Shown: positions 22,995-34,280, counted from the first letter of the stretch. The stretch: 64,000 nt of DNA from Jaltomata sinuosa (GCA_003996215.1 QJPP01000689.1:310001-374000), one strand, 5' to 3'. Translations and numbers: made by a program. The notes: generated by a model not told the origin, from the letters alone.

Positions 22995-23420
22995 GAAGCT
23001 GGACACACCACGGCCGACGGGATGCCCCATGGGCCTTCGTGGATGTGATGGGGGTTGTGGGTATCCATAGGGCATCTTCTAGTTTAGCTCCATCTCCCTG
23101 CCTCAATCTCACAAGCTAAGGTGAAGGGATGTCGTGGCTGTGATGTCCGTCGTGGCCCTCTCGTATGCCTTCCTGCCTTGTTTCCACGGGCAATATCGAT
23201 GGGCTGTTGCGGTTGTCACGGGAATCGTGGACGCCAGTCACCCAGTCTTGGCTCTTTACAACTCCCTGTATCATATTGATGGGCCCTGTGACATCCCATC
23301 GTGTCTGTCATGGGCATCGTGGCAGCCCGTCAAGCTCCAAAGCCTTAGCCTCTCTTGCTGCCAAGTTTCGACGGCTTGTCCCATGGGCCGTCATAGGTGT
23401 GACGCCCGTGGTGGCATGCC
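22995..23420 (-). promoter_or_regulatory. GC-rich palindrome cluster upstream of TATA
   Basis: Many short self-complementary or mutually complementary words on GGGCCGTC, CGTCGTGGCC, CCCATGGGCC and ACGCCCGTGG occur in about 420 bases just upstream of the TATA word. Same placement as in the other LTRs. Function is not known. Confidence 0.55.
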
Positions 23421-23583
23421 CTTTTGCCCATAAAAACTGCAATACTTTGGCATTTTCATCTTTTAAACTTTTCCCTACACATGTAACAAACGACATCAAA
23501 TCCAACAAAATATACTTAATAACTCCTAAAAATCCTTAGTTTTAAGCGTCGAAAGTGTCGTCAAATCCTGGCACATCAGCCAC

Positions 23584-24634
23584 CCTGATAACGAGGCCTC
23601 TTATCTCTAGACCCCTGATCATGTCGGTGCAAGTCCTCTACAGTACGAACGTAGTCTGCAATACCCTAAAAAGACCAACCAATAGAAACCAATATCTCGG
23701 CTGACTGCCTAAGCTCTGTCCACAAACCCCAAACAAACCTGCGAATCCTATCCAACTTAGTAGGAATGATCATAGACCCAAATGGAGTGAGCTGATGGAA
23801 ATGGGTCTCATACTCAGATACCGACATGGATCCCTGCATAATCCTAGTAAACTGCTCCCGACGACGCTCTCGATCACTTTGAGGTATAAACTTGTCCATG
23901 AAGGACTCATAAAACTCGGACCATGATAACAGGGGTGATGAAGATGGTCTACAAGCAACCTGAGCCCTCCACCATAACTTAGCTGGACCCTCCAGCTGAT
24001 ATGTAGTATACCCAACTCTGTGAGTGTCTAGCAAGCCCAGATGGTGTAACATCTCTTTATAGGTAGTAATGAAGTCATGTGGGTCCTGTCCTGATGTACC
24101 AGCGAATCTCGGCAATGGTAATCTCAAAAATCTACTCAAGGCTTTCTGCTCTGTATCCATCATAGCTGGTCTAGGAGCAAAAGGCTATGCAACCACTGTA
24201 ACTGGAATAACCTCAGCATGGGGAGCCGTAGTATCAAGCTGCGCTCCTGAACTCAAAACACCCAGGGCTTCCCCCTGAGCAAATATGTGTGCTACCTCAG
24301 AAGGTCTCTCCCTTATCATACCCAATAGCTGAAGTAGTAAACCCCGAATATCTGAAGACTGAGCTGGGGCTGAAGCTGGAACAAAAACTGGTACTGGAGC
24401 TGGTGATACCTAGGTTGCCCCCAGGTCCACACGCTGCTGCACAAGGATGAACTCGGGCTCATAATCATACTCGGTCTCTACCTCAACTCTAGCAGCTCTA
24501 GTAGGTGTCGCTACTCTAGGACATCCTCGACCCCTACCTCTACCCCGGAGACCACCCCGGCCCCTAGCTGGAGTCAGAGGTGTAGGGGCAGGAGGCTCTC
24601 CTCTGCCAGAAGCCAAAGACCTCGTGCGAACCAT
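23584..24634 (-). pseudogene. Tekay-1 Gag N-terminal part
   Basis: The start at 24634 opens MVRTRSLASGRGEPP and runs through an Arg/Gly-rich stretch (RGRGRGRG) into the retrotransposon Gag domain (ALSRFLRLPLPRF, GPAKLWWRA, then FMDKFIPQSDRERRREQF near 23850-23880 and SEYETHFHQL near 23800). One frame persists to the nested insertion, broken by TAG stops at about 24411, 24186 and 23666. The first two fall where the family has Gln. Gag would form the particle shell. The missing C-terminal part is at 13001-13482. A start in the paralogue at 51453 (MVYTRSS) supports this start. Confidence 0.85.
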
Positions 24635-24846
24635 CTACGAAAGAGTGAATCAGAACAAGTGAGATTTCCAGAATGTTCAAGGATACTATGCACGAGAGAG
24701 AAGCAAGAAAAGTCCATTTTTCCTAAGATGTCACCATAGCCTCCCAAAGATTGAGTACGAACATCTCCGCCCCTATCTACAGGACTCTATTAGACATTGG
24801 CTCCTATACCGATGACACTATTGAACCTAGAGCTCTGATACCAAGT
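24635..24846 (-). other. Tekay-1 5' leader
   Basis: Untranslated leader between the primer site and gag, without open frames. It is similar to 51454-51664 of Tekay-3. Confidence 0.7.
24832..24844 (-). promoter_or_regulatory. Primer binding site, initiator-Met type
   Basis: The minus strand reads TTGGTATCAGAGC two bases inside the LTR end. It matches the TGGTATCAGAGC complement of plant tRNA-iMet 3' ends used by many gypsy and copia elements. It fixes the inner edge of the 5' LTR at 24847. Confidence 0.88.
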
Positions 24847-27800
24847 TGTAAAGACTCGATTTCTCTGTCATGATAGCACCTACAACCCCCTAGTAGGCAA
24901 ACCAATCCCCGTAGCCCAGAACGGTTAGTAAGGGGCTACATTCTAACAATTTAAGCGGAAGAACAATTTGATAAGCAGAAGCAAGGGAACAAGATGAAGA
25001 AAATAGATAATAGGAATACATACGTATGCGGAATCTAAACCAACCCAAAACTCGTTACCATAGTATAGAGCTGGAACTACATATAGGGAGTATGAAGCAT
25101 CCAAAATAATATATACACACATGTCTCCGAGTAGTAATAGAGTACATAAATCAAAAGATAAACTAAAGCTAAGCTCTGGTCGCCAAGAGCTCACCCTCAG
25201 TCTGGGATGGTCCAAAATCTCCAAGAACGAGTCACAGCAATCTAGCGGTGATGGCCCACACTAGGATCTACACCAGAAGATGCAGAGTGTAGTATGAGCA
25301 CCAAATGCGAAGCAAAAGGTACCTAGTAGGTATCATAGGCCAACTGGGAACATATAAGATAAAAGAGCAGTAATGAACAGAACAGAAAATAAATATCACA
25401 GAAGGCAACAGATAAGCACACGGAACTAGCCCAGAGGGAAGACAGCAAAAAGCAACATACAAGGCTAGCAAGTAGAATATATACACACAACAAGCACAGG
25501 TGAAAGTAAGAAATGGCGCACCTGGGATCTTTGCAATAATAGTATATAGTAAGTTTAGAAATGGATGGTATACTGGTAACCTCAAGTACAAGGGAAAGGA
25601 GGAGAATAAATAAAGATAGGCATGCTCGGAAAACAGGGACAAATAACCAACTTAATCATACCAAACTCAAGCCAGGAACTAACAGCCTCAACATATCCAA
25701 TCTCATATATATATACATAACGGGGTGTAGTATAGCGGTAAAGTAACAAGCGTCTACCTACATTCCTCCAGCCGCCCATACAATTGAGGGACACAATCAA
25801 GTGAAAACAAACCCTCCGACCGCCCATACAACTAGAGCATACACTCAAAAAAAGCAAACAAGGTGGAACCTCACACAAATAAATTATATGATATGACATA
25901 ATAAATGAAGTGCAACCACAGTGTCAGTATGTTACCCCCTACGATGCCCCAAAGGTCCAATAAAGGCGGGATCCATGAAAGGACTTCTCCTGAGAACATC
26001 TACTCTGCCGTACACCCCTACCCACAGTCACCCTTTTGCCCATAGCACTTGATCCAGGATGATAGGGTCAATGGAGGTCCACTCGTAGACCACATACTAC
26101 ACTTTAACCTCAAAATATCAATCCAGAGTGCCACCAGATCCAACTAGTACTTAAATGCTCAAAATGCATACCTGAATTCTATCCCGATCTAAATAAATGA
26201 AATAAGTCTCATAAACCCCCCTTAAGGGTGCTCGGGCATATTCAGGTCTAAAACAGTGGGAAAACAGGTCTGTTGCTTAGCATTACCGAGGCTAATATCA
26301 TTTCTTTATCAATAGCAAAATTAATCTAGCACCTCGATCTGCCCGAGTCCAATATAAAATACGAGAACTGAGATATCTCTCTTTTAACCTTTATTACCCC
26401 ATGAAGATCCATAAAAAGGAGTACCAAAGCATTTCATAATTTATTTTACCAAAAACAGGCCCTCGAGGCCATGAAATTTTTGGAAACCATAAATAGTGGG
26501 ATCAAAGCCAAAACCGTAGTAAAACAAAGTAGAAAATCCTTTGTATGAATGATAATGGCATGCTCAAACACAATCAATAGCCCAACAACTCACAACCAAC
26601 CTATCGGCCCTGCACAGGATCCAATCATTCTACAACACAGATAGCCTGCTCTATAATAGTAATAACGATATCCGGGACTCACGAACATTCCCAATATCCC
26701 ACCAACTATGTTCCAGAGTCTATAAAAGGCCACACAGGACCACAAGGGTGAATAGAACGTATAAAACAAATACTACACACATCGGAGGAAGAAAATTAAC
26801 CGAACAAGAGTAAGCGATCAAGATTTGTGGTACCAACCTAGTAAACCCAACCCAAGGATGCCCATTAGTACAATTTTATCTGATATATGCTAAGTCTAGG
26901 GAGTTTAGACCGTAACCTACCTGTCGTCCGATGACAAGCTACTGGGACAACAAAATCTAAGCCTGAATCACTTCGAGAAACCCAAAATGATGATCAAACT
27001 ATCAAAAACATAAATAAAACATTAAGACGAGTCTAATGATACCCATATCTCTACATTTGTAGCCATGTTGAAATTTGGATCAAAAGCGGGCCCACGGGGC
27101 CTACAACCTGAAACAAAAAATGGAAAGAAGCACGATGACCACAATAATAATGCCAAAAAGACATGCTCAAAAAATGAGCAATTTTGGCCAAGGGAAAAGG
27201 CTCCAAACAGCCCGTTCAAGAGAGGGCTTAAAATGGGAATTTAAGAACAACTATCAGAATTAGAGCAAGAAGCTTACCAACACGAGAGCAACAAAGAAAT
27301 TACGGAATTTATGTGGCATGCAACTCCAAGGAGATAGATTCTTCAAGAAAAGTCAAGCTTTTAGGATTCATAACCATGGAGGTTCAACAATGGAGGAAAA
27401 GGGAGATTTGGGGAAGAAGACTTACCAAAATAATCAAGGGAGCAAACTTTTCTCTTCAAAGAAATGACTTCCCAAGGCCTGGAACTGTTTTAGAGAAATT
27501 TGGTAGAGAGAAAACTGAGTTTTGGTGTTGGAAAAGTGAGTGAACAAGGCTGGAAAATCGAACTGCCGAGAGTTATATAGCTGATGGTCGCTGGTCAGTG
27601 GTATCGCGCTAAACCAGCGCCATCGCGCTCAAGGAGGGCCAGGCGCCTAGGCGCGATCGCGCGCAGAGGGTGCCATCGGTGCTGGCAGGTAGGCACTTGC
27701 CTAGGTGCCATCTGCACTAGCCTGGTGCTATCACGCACAAGCGCCGGCCACAGGCTAGCGCGATTGCGCTGCTTGCGCGCTAGGGCGCCGTTGGCGCTGA

Positions 27801-28479
27801 AGGCCTACAACTGCACTAAAACCAGATGCACTTATAATTTCCATGGGGAATCCCGAGCACAATTGGAAATCGATATTTAAGAAGCAATAATTATAATAGA
27901 GTGGAAACGAAATTTAGGACTCAATGGAATCGACGAAACTTCCATACAAGGTCGTTTCGGTGAAATGTTGACCCAAGTCTACACTAACTAATAAGAACTC
28001 AAAGGCTCAAAACGAGCCCAGCTCACGCGGAACCCGAACCAACCACCTACCTAACCCAAACACAATATTCCGGAGCTAATGGAATCGTCAAATTTCGAAT
28101 ATGAGGCTCCGGTCATTGAAAGCTGACCAAAGTTCCACTTTCAACTCCAAATGGCCTGAAAACAGAGAAACCAGCACAACACCCACCCCAAAAGTTCTCA
28201 GGCCTCAACTGAAGGTCCAACTAGACCAAACACGATGCTCCCGAGCTAATGGAACTTTCATAATTTAATTCTGAGCAAATTAGCTAAGAATGATGACTGA
28301 AGTAAATGATATTCTAACTGAAGGCTCTAAAATAGGCAAACGGCCAAAACAACCAAATGAATGACCAGGGAACTTAACTATCGGTCCTAGCAAGCCATAA
28401 ATGACTTGGGGTCGCTACAAGGAAGCTCTAACAGTACAATAAATGCATAAATATGAAGATGGCCGGAAGGGTCATCACA
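24847..28479 (-). repeat. Tekay-1 5' LTR
   Basis: About 3.63 kb, homologous over its length to 5797-9405. The TATA-like word is at about 27573-27580 and the palindrome block at about 27595-27800. The open frames here mirror those of the other LTR and carry no domain. Confidence 0.9.
27595..27800 (-). promoter_or_regulatory. GC-rich palindrome block upstream of TATA, Tekay-1 5' LTR
   Basis: Contains the perfect 12-bp palindrome GCGCGATCGCGC at 27651-27662 and many partial copies (CATCGCGCTC, GCGCGATTGCGC). It sits just upstream, in element orientation, of the TATATAG word. Confidence 0.55.
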
Positions 28480-28484
28480 GATTC

Positions 28485-28789
28485 GGTCGAGCTACCTTGG
28501 TTTCTTCTGTTAGTTGTAGCCCACTTGTTTCGGGCTTAAACTCTCTTTTGTTTTGGGGTTGCATCCCTGTATTTTAGACTTGGTAGATGTTTTGGTATGA
28601 TGACCTTCAGGTTCTAGGCAGGATTTTCCACTGATTATTATTGTGATAGTATTTGAGATCGTGAATGTTAGTTTACTTTATGCACACTGGTTTTGAGCTG
28701 TTAGACTTTTCTAAGTGTTGAGTCAGTATTGGTCCGCTCATCCGGGGGAATTCGGGTGGGTGCCACTCACGATGGTCTGGGTCGTGACA
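28485..28789. mobile_element. Solo LTR X, right part
   Basis: The remaining 305 bases of the solo LTR, ending GTCGTGACA, followed by the AGTGG duplication at 28790-28794. No primer binding site follows, which supports a solo LTR rather than a whole element. Confidence 0.85.
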
Positions 28790-28794
28790 AGTGG

Positions 28795-29308
28795 TCAAAT
28801 TATGCAACATAATACTAAAAATCTGTTTATGAAATATTCCTTAAAACTACTATTAGGAACAAAAAATTAACTATCCAAATATATTTTATTTTAAATTAGT
28901 TTGAAATTTATTTTCTAAAATATGTTCAAACAAGTTAAGCATTTATTATTTTTTGTTAGAAGTTAGCCAATAACAACTCTTTATTTTAATACATTTACAA
29001 GAATATCTTTGGGGGTCCATAAAAAAAGTAAGGACATGTAGGGATTCTTCTTGAATTTCTTTTTGATCATGAATTATATAATTATTATTATGCCCTTAAA
29101 TGAAGTTAAAATTACTAAAATACCATTGGTCAACCTTCTCATAGTTTATTATAATTAATATTAAGAATATATCCTAATTGAAAATGAAAGATTAATATTT
29201 TTTAATCGTTCGATGAATACATTATCAAAATAATAATTTATTGATATCCAAAAGTTTTTTCTCTTTTAGTCACTAAACTTGACATTTTCATTGAATTAAA
29301 TATAAAAT
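28795..29308. repeat. AT-rich tandem unit 1 (end) and unit 2 (start)
   Basis: About 28795-29150 completes unit 1. About 29150-29308 begins unit 2, repeating the TTAATCGTTCGATGAATACA anchor at about 29211. The last five bases, AAAAT, are the Tekay-2 target duplication. No gene. Confidence 0.75.
29304..29308. repeat. Target duplication AAAAT of Tekay-2 (left)
   Basis: AAAAT precedes TGTAATGACCC and recurs at 40817-40821 after GGGTTGTGACA. Unit 1 shows the uninterrupted site near 3958-3970 (ATATAAAATATTGATAC). Confidence 0.92.
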
Positions 29309-29999
29309 TGTAATGACCCTTCCAGTCATTTACGCGTTTTCTCTTTTTTTAAACTATTAGAGCTTGCATGTAGCGGCCCCAAGTCATTTATGGCTTGCTG
29401 AGACCGGTAGTTTGGTGCTCGGGCCATTTGCTTGGTCTTTTTGGCCGTTCCTTGTTTTAGAGCTTTAGGCTTTTGAAATTGTTGACTTCAGTCAACATTA
29501 TTGGTGAACGTGCTCAAAATCAAATTCCAACAGTTCCATTAGCTCTGAGCATGGACTTTGGTCTAGTTGGACCTTTGGTCAGGATCTAGGAGCTTTTCAA
29601 TTTGAAATTCTCTCTCGTTCTGTGTTTTCATGCTAGTTAGGATTGTTCGGTTGACTTTGGTCAACATTCGGAGAAGACAGCCTCGGATGGAAATTGCATC
29701 AGCGCCGTTAGCTCCAAAATGCCGAGCTTATGTAAGGTAGATGGTTGGTTTAGATCTCGGGTGATCCGGGCCTATTTAGAGTGTTTGATTGGCGTTAGTT
29801 AGTGTTGACTTTGGTCAACATTCCTCCGAGATGACCTCGTATGGAAGTTTTATCGATTTTGTTGAGTCCAAAGCATAGTTTCCACTCTAATAGCATAATT
29901 GGTTTGTAAGTATTGGGTTCCAATTATACCCAGAATGCCCCGTAGAGTTGTGGAAAAGTTGCAGGTTTTTGGCTGCTGCAGGTGCAGGCTTCAGGCCTT

Positions 30000-30175
30000 A
30001 ATCGCGATCGCGAGCCTCATTCCTCACGACCGCGATGAAGCACCTGGAGCCCTACTCTTTGCGATTGCGTGATCTTCTATCGCGATCACATGGCTAGCCT
30101 TCACGATCGCGATGGTCTAGCCAGCGTGGTCCTCGCAACTGCGAGGGGTCCCTTTGTGATCGCGATGAAGGACCC
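30000..30175 (+). promoter_or_regulatory. CGCGATCGCG cluster upstream of TATA, Tekay-2 5' LTR
   Basis: Contains CGCGATCGCG at 30003-30012, then TATCGCGATCAC, CACGATCGCGATGG, GCAACTGCGAGG and GTGATCGCGATGAAGG, ending a few bases before TATAAATA at 30183. Many CpG sites are present, so it is likely methylated in the plant. Confidence 0.6.
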
Positions 30176-30182
30176 CTAGAAG

Positions 30183-30190
30183 TATAAATA
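30183..30190 (+). promoter_or_regulatory. LTR TATA box (TATAAATA)
   Basis: AAGTATAAATAATTG follows the palindrome cluster directly. The same word is kept in the 3' LTR at 37998-38005. Confidence 0.65.
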
Positions 30191-32993
30191 ATTGTGGACT
30201 TCGTCTCCTTCATTCAAAATACAAAATCCTCCATTATTGTTGCTCTAAACTCAATCCAGCTCAGTATTTGGTTGATTCTCGGTCTGGGAATGCATAATTC
30301 TTGCTTGTGATCGCTCCTCCATCGTAATTGGCAAGTTTTATCCGCTTAAAACTCGTTAATCCGCCTCTTTGTTTCTTAATTTGTTCTTATAATTGGCTGG
30401 TTGGTTGGAGCCTTTTCCATGGCCAAATTCTCTATAATTCTGGGCATGCACACCCTGGAGTGTGATGATCGTCATGCACTTCTTCATTTCTGGCTTCGGG
30501 TTGTGGGACCCATGGGCCCGTTCGTGACCCGAATTTTGACTCGTCTATTATTATAGCAATACGGGTATCGTTAGTCTTGTTTTGATGTATAGATTATTGT
30601 ATTGATAGTGGTTTTTTAAATTGGAGCTTCCCGGAGCAAATCGAGCCTCGACGACGTCGTCCTGCAACTATTCATCAGACGACAGGTAGGTTATGACTTT
30701 CCCTACCTAGGCTCTGCGTATATAGGCTATAAGTGCATTAATTAGTATCCTTGGGTGGGTTGTTTTAGGTTGGTACCCCAGACCTTGCCCATCTTTTCTG
30801 TCCAATTATTTCATACTTTGATTGTAGTATTTGTATCAGTATTGTATATTACCATAGTGGTCCTGTGTGGCCTTGTATTGACTCTGGAACATAGATGGTG
30901 GATTATTTTGGAATGTCCGCGAGTCCTGGAAATAGAGCTTTTAGTTTAGGCAGGTTATGTCTATTGTAGAGCTATTGAGCCTGTGCTGGGCCCATAGGAA
31001 TGTTTGTGAGCTATTTTGGGCTACTCTATTATTTGCGAGCATATCATACATGAAAAGAGGTTTTCCTTGCATGTTTTACTACTAATTTGGCTTCGTACCT
31101 ACTCTAATCAATTTTCTAAACCTTGCATAGCCCCAAGGGCCCATTTTTGGTAATGTGACTTTGAAATGGTTTAGAAGCTGGCTTTTATTGAACCTCTCGG
31201 AGTAGAGAGGATATTATGATGATTTTATTACTGGTTTTCTTACTGATACTAGGCTTGATAGGGTAGAGCACTAGACTTGATTTCCTACTGATACTAGGCT
31301 CGGCAGGGCAGAGCGCTAGACTTGATTTTTTATTATAGATTTAGACCTGAATACGCTCTGGGCACCCTTTGAGAGGGTTATTGAGACTTTTATCACTGAT
31401 TTAGACTCGAGTATACTTTAGGCACCCTTTGAGAGGGTCTTTTGAGATTACTACTGCTGTTTTAGACCCGGGTCGAAGCCAGGTATGTACTACGAGATTT
31501 TGAGTTTTGAGCTACACTTGAGATTGTGCGGTTTTGTATGTGGTCGAGGGGTCGAACTTCCATGGACCCCTATCATTCCTAGGCCATAAGCTATCGGCCG
31601 ACACAGCATGCCAGGAAGGGGGGTGTACATCATAGGAGAGGTATACGAGAAAGGGCCTTCCATGGATCCTGCCCCTATTGGGCCTTATAGGTACTAGAGA
31701 GGGTAACATACGAGGCACTATTACATTAGATTCATCATCATCATGCATATTTCACTCTGATTCCACCCTTGTTTTCTATGTGTTCAGTGTGCGCTCCGAT
31801 TGTATGGGCAGCCGGAGGATTTATTTTCACTTGATTGCATTCCTCGGTTGTATGGGCGGCCATTGAGACTGTAGGTAGATTATTACTCCTGATATTTTAT
31901 AGAGCTTGTCATGGTCCTTGGTTCTTGGTGGATTGGTAAGTTTTAGATTGTTGAGGCTCTGAGTTTTGGGCTTGAGTATTAAGGGGCAAGTGAGTCCTAT
32001 ACTATTGAGGCACTGTTGTGCGATTTCTTGAGCAGATTGAGGGTTTCTGGTTCTATTCCTTGTCATGATTTTGGATGGTAGCTATCGGTTATGGTGGTTT
32101 AGTTATTCCATTCTAGGTGTATATCTATGAGATTTATCCTGATTTATGCTTATCTTGATAGTTGGTGTTTAAAGCATGTTTATTTTATTGTATGCCTTCT
32201 AATTTGATTATGTTGGATTGCCTTCCTTCTTTCCTTTTTACCTAAGGTTACCAGTATGCTGCCATTTTTCTCTACTCCCTCACTTTATTTACTTATATTA
32301 TTGTGCAAGGACTCCGGGTGCGTTGTTCTTTCATTTACCTGTGATTCTGTGTTCTTATATATTATGTGCTAGCATTGTTTGCTTATAACTCTTGGTTGTC
32401 TATTCTCCGTACTAGTTCCTTGTGCTTTCTCTATTGCTTCCGTGACTGCTTTTTTGCTATCTGCTATTTACTATTTTTATGTCTTATATACACTCAGTCG
32501 GCCGATGATGCCTACTAGTTACCCGTTGCTTAGCAATTGGTGCTCATACTACACTTTTGCATCTTTCTGGTGCAGATATTAGTTGAGCTTTTGCCATTTA
32601 TCGCATTGGAGACTCGTGCAGCTTTTAGATCTTTGAGACTAGGGTGAGCGTCTGGCGGTCGGGGCTTGACCATATCTCACCTTCTGTACTGTTACTCTTT
32701 GTGTATTCGGAGATAATTGTACTTATCATTTTGTTACATCTAGCACTTGTATTCTCTTAGAAGCTTCTGTACTGTCGATACTAAGTCTTGGGGTTGGTGT
32801 GGTATCATTTGTATATATTCAGGTTTTTCTTCCGCTTTGTCTTTCTTTACATTCTGCTATTGCTTATGGATATTCATTGTGCGTATTGGTTAGGTAGTAG
32901 CCCATTACTAACCATTCTAGACTACGGGAATTGGTTCGCCTACTGGGGGGTTGTAGGTGCCATCCTGAACTGAGAAATCAGGTCGTGACAGCT

Positions 32994-33005
32994 TGGTATC
33001 AGAGC
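32994..33005 (+). promoter_or_regulatory. Primer binding site, initiator-Met type
   Basis: TGGTATCAGAGC starts three bases after the LTR end GTGACA. Canonical for tRNA-iMet priming. Confidence 0.9.
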
Positions 33006-33198
33006 TCTAGGTTCACCGGTGTCGTGGTACAGAAGCAAGTGTCTAAGTAGAGTCTCGCGGATCGGTATGATGATATCTGTATCGTATCTGTGGGAGGCTA
33101 CAGGGCATTATTAGAAAGGTTTCATCTTCTTGGCTCTTTATCGTGCGTTCTTGGCTTTATTGACTTCTAAAACTTTGGTTGTTTCATTCTTCTCGGAT
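33006..33198 (+). other. Tekay-2 5' leader
   Basis: Untranslated leader between the primer site and the first plausible Gag start (ATGCCTAAGATG at 33199). Nothing else seen. Confidence 0.5.
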
Positions 33199-34280
33199 GC
33201 CTAAGATGAGTTCGATAGCGATTGGTGTCGAGGCTTCTGTGCCTGTTGCTTCAGTGCTTCTGTCAGTGTCAGGACTTTAGAGTGAGAGTTTATCGCATCA
33301 AATAGGGGGTGTAGGGCCAGCTCAGCCTCCGATTGGATTTATAGCTACCCAGTTCTTAAGGACACCATGGCTAGGACTCTAAGTCCTCCGGTGGGTGTTT
33401 CAGTACCCGGTTCTTTGAGCAGTTATTTAGCTAGGGTTGAGCTTCTAGTTCTTTAGCAGGGTTGTTTGTCAGTATTAGACTATGAGGCAAGATTTTATGA
33501 GATGGTTAGGCGTACTGCTAGGACTATGCCTTTAGAGTTTGATAGAGTTCAGATCTTTGTTGGGGGTTTGATTTCATTGCTCTGTTTGGCGATCGAGGAT
33601 TTGGTTACGGTTAGGACTACCTTCCTTCAGGTAGTGGATCATACTTAGGCTATTGAGGGTTTATTCCGTGAGGCTTATGGAGGTAGCGCTAAGAAACGTC
33701 ACCGCCAGGATAGTTTCCAAGGTTCTCAGACTCAAGGTAGGGGATTCTCTACCAGAGATAGGTTCCATTGCTTCTTATCTACCAGTCCAGTTTTAGTTGC
33801 TCCACAGGTTTTAGAGGGTGGTGGTACAGGACATGTTGAGCTTAGTGGCCATAGTACGGGTCAGATTCTCTGAGGTTCGCTTTCAAGTTGTGTAGGACAT
33901 GGTGGTCGGTCAAGTTCAGCGAGATCTTCCCATCAGACTTCACTTGGTAAAGCTTGTTATCAGTTAAGAGAGTATAGGCACTTTGTTAGGGATTGCCCCA
34001 CGTTCCCACTTTCTATCCAACAGGTCTATAGTGGTTCAGGTATCCATTAGAGTCGACAGGCACCATGCGTCGGAGTAGGGCTTCTTTGGGTTGTTATAGT
34101 TGTGGGGTGATGGGATATTATTCTAGAGACTGTCCTTATCGAGGGATATCAGAGCTTTCAGCTTCGACTACTCTGGCTAGTGTCAGACACCGCCAGTCCA
34201 ATGCTCCTCTTGGTGGGCCCGAGGTAGAGGCTCATGATATCGTTGCTCCAAATAAAGCTCCTGTTACCTTTGACTTGTGA
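33199..34280 (+). pseudogene. Tekay-2 Gag with two zinc-knuckle relics
   Basis: A Gag-domain segment is readable near 33460-33660 (LDYEARFYEMV, LEFDRVQIFVGGL, VDHT). Two knuckles follow. Near 33948, CYQLREYRHFVRDC keeps C, H and C but has Leu for the second Cys. Near 34092, CYSCGVMGYYSRDC keeps both Cys but has Tyr for His. Neither is a complete C-x2-C-x4-H-x4-C set. Stops and frameshifts split the region. The start is uncertain. Two knuckles, against one in Tekay-1 and Tekay-3, mark a different Gag subfamily. Confidence 0.7.

Larger units (their letters stand above)
13488..23578 (-). mobile_element. Nested non-autonomous Athila derivative, tandem form
   Basis: A minus-strand element of 10.09 kb flanked by GCCAC. 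Read from its 5' end it is: LTR (23578-21383), leader plus Gag-ORF3 fusion (B2), two ~640-bp repeats (18445-17156), a second leader plus Gag-ORF3 fusion (B1), and one terminal repeat (14160-13488). Protease, RT, RNase H and integrase are absent from both copies. The leader, Gag start and LTR ends match the Athila element at 54664, so it belongs to that lineage and would have needed another element's enzymes to move. The left terminus is TAATACACC, where the other copies read TGATAC. Confidence 0.87.
21383..23578 (-). repeat. 5' LTR of nested Athila derivative
   Basis: About 2.2 kb. The 5' end (TGATGTGCCAGG on the minus strand) matches that of the Athila LTR at 54664 (TGATGTGACATA). The unique part is 23578 to about 22690. 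The 3' end is two tandem ~640-bp copies (offset 637), where the 54664 LTR has one. That explains the extra length against 1602 bp. Plus-strand open frames over 23134-23539 run through the palindrome-rich block and are not genes. Confidence 0.85.
5797..28479 (-). mobile_element. Tekay-1: full-length Ty3/gypsy chromovirus
   Basis: Minus-strand element with LTRs at 24847-28479 (5') and 5797-9405 (3'), an initiator-Met-type primer binding site, and Gag, protease, RT, RNase H, integrase and chromodomain in that order. Without the nested Athila derivative (13488-23578) it is about 12.6 kb, with an interior of about 5.3 kb. Very long LTRs, a tRNA-iMet primer site and a C-terminal chromodomain fit the Tekay/Del lineage of chromoviruses. 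Every coding segment carries stops or frameshifts, so it is not autonomous now. Its target duplication is GATTC. The LTR copies are clearly related but differ at many scattered positions, so the insertion is not very recent; I did not measure the divergence. Confidence 0.9.
29309..32990 (+). repeat. Tekay-2 5' LTR
   Basis: 3.68 kb, from TGTAATGACCC to GGTCGTGACA. TATA word TATAAATA at 30183-30190. No gene inside. Several copies of a CTGATACTAGGCT-CAGGGCAGAG word occur near 31240-31320. Confidence 0.92.

Noticed and set aside
23134..23539. Overlapping plus-strand open frames of 99 and 124 codons
   Set aside because: They lie antisense in the palindrome-rich part of an LTR, where GC content lowers stop frequency. 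The translation is repetitive in a way explained by the palindromes.
5797..28479. Two separate elements, one at each LTR
   Set aside because: The matching GATTC duplication at the two outer ends and continuous Gag-to-integrase order across the nested insertion show one element.
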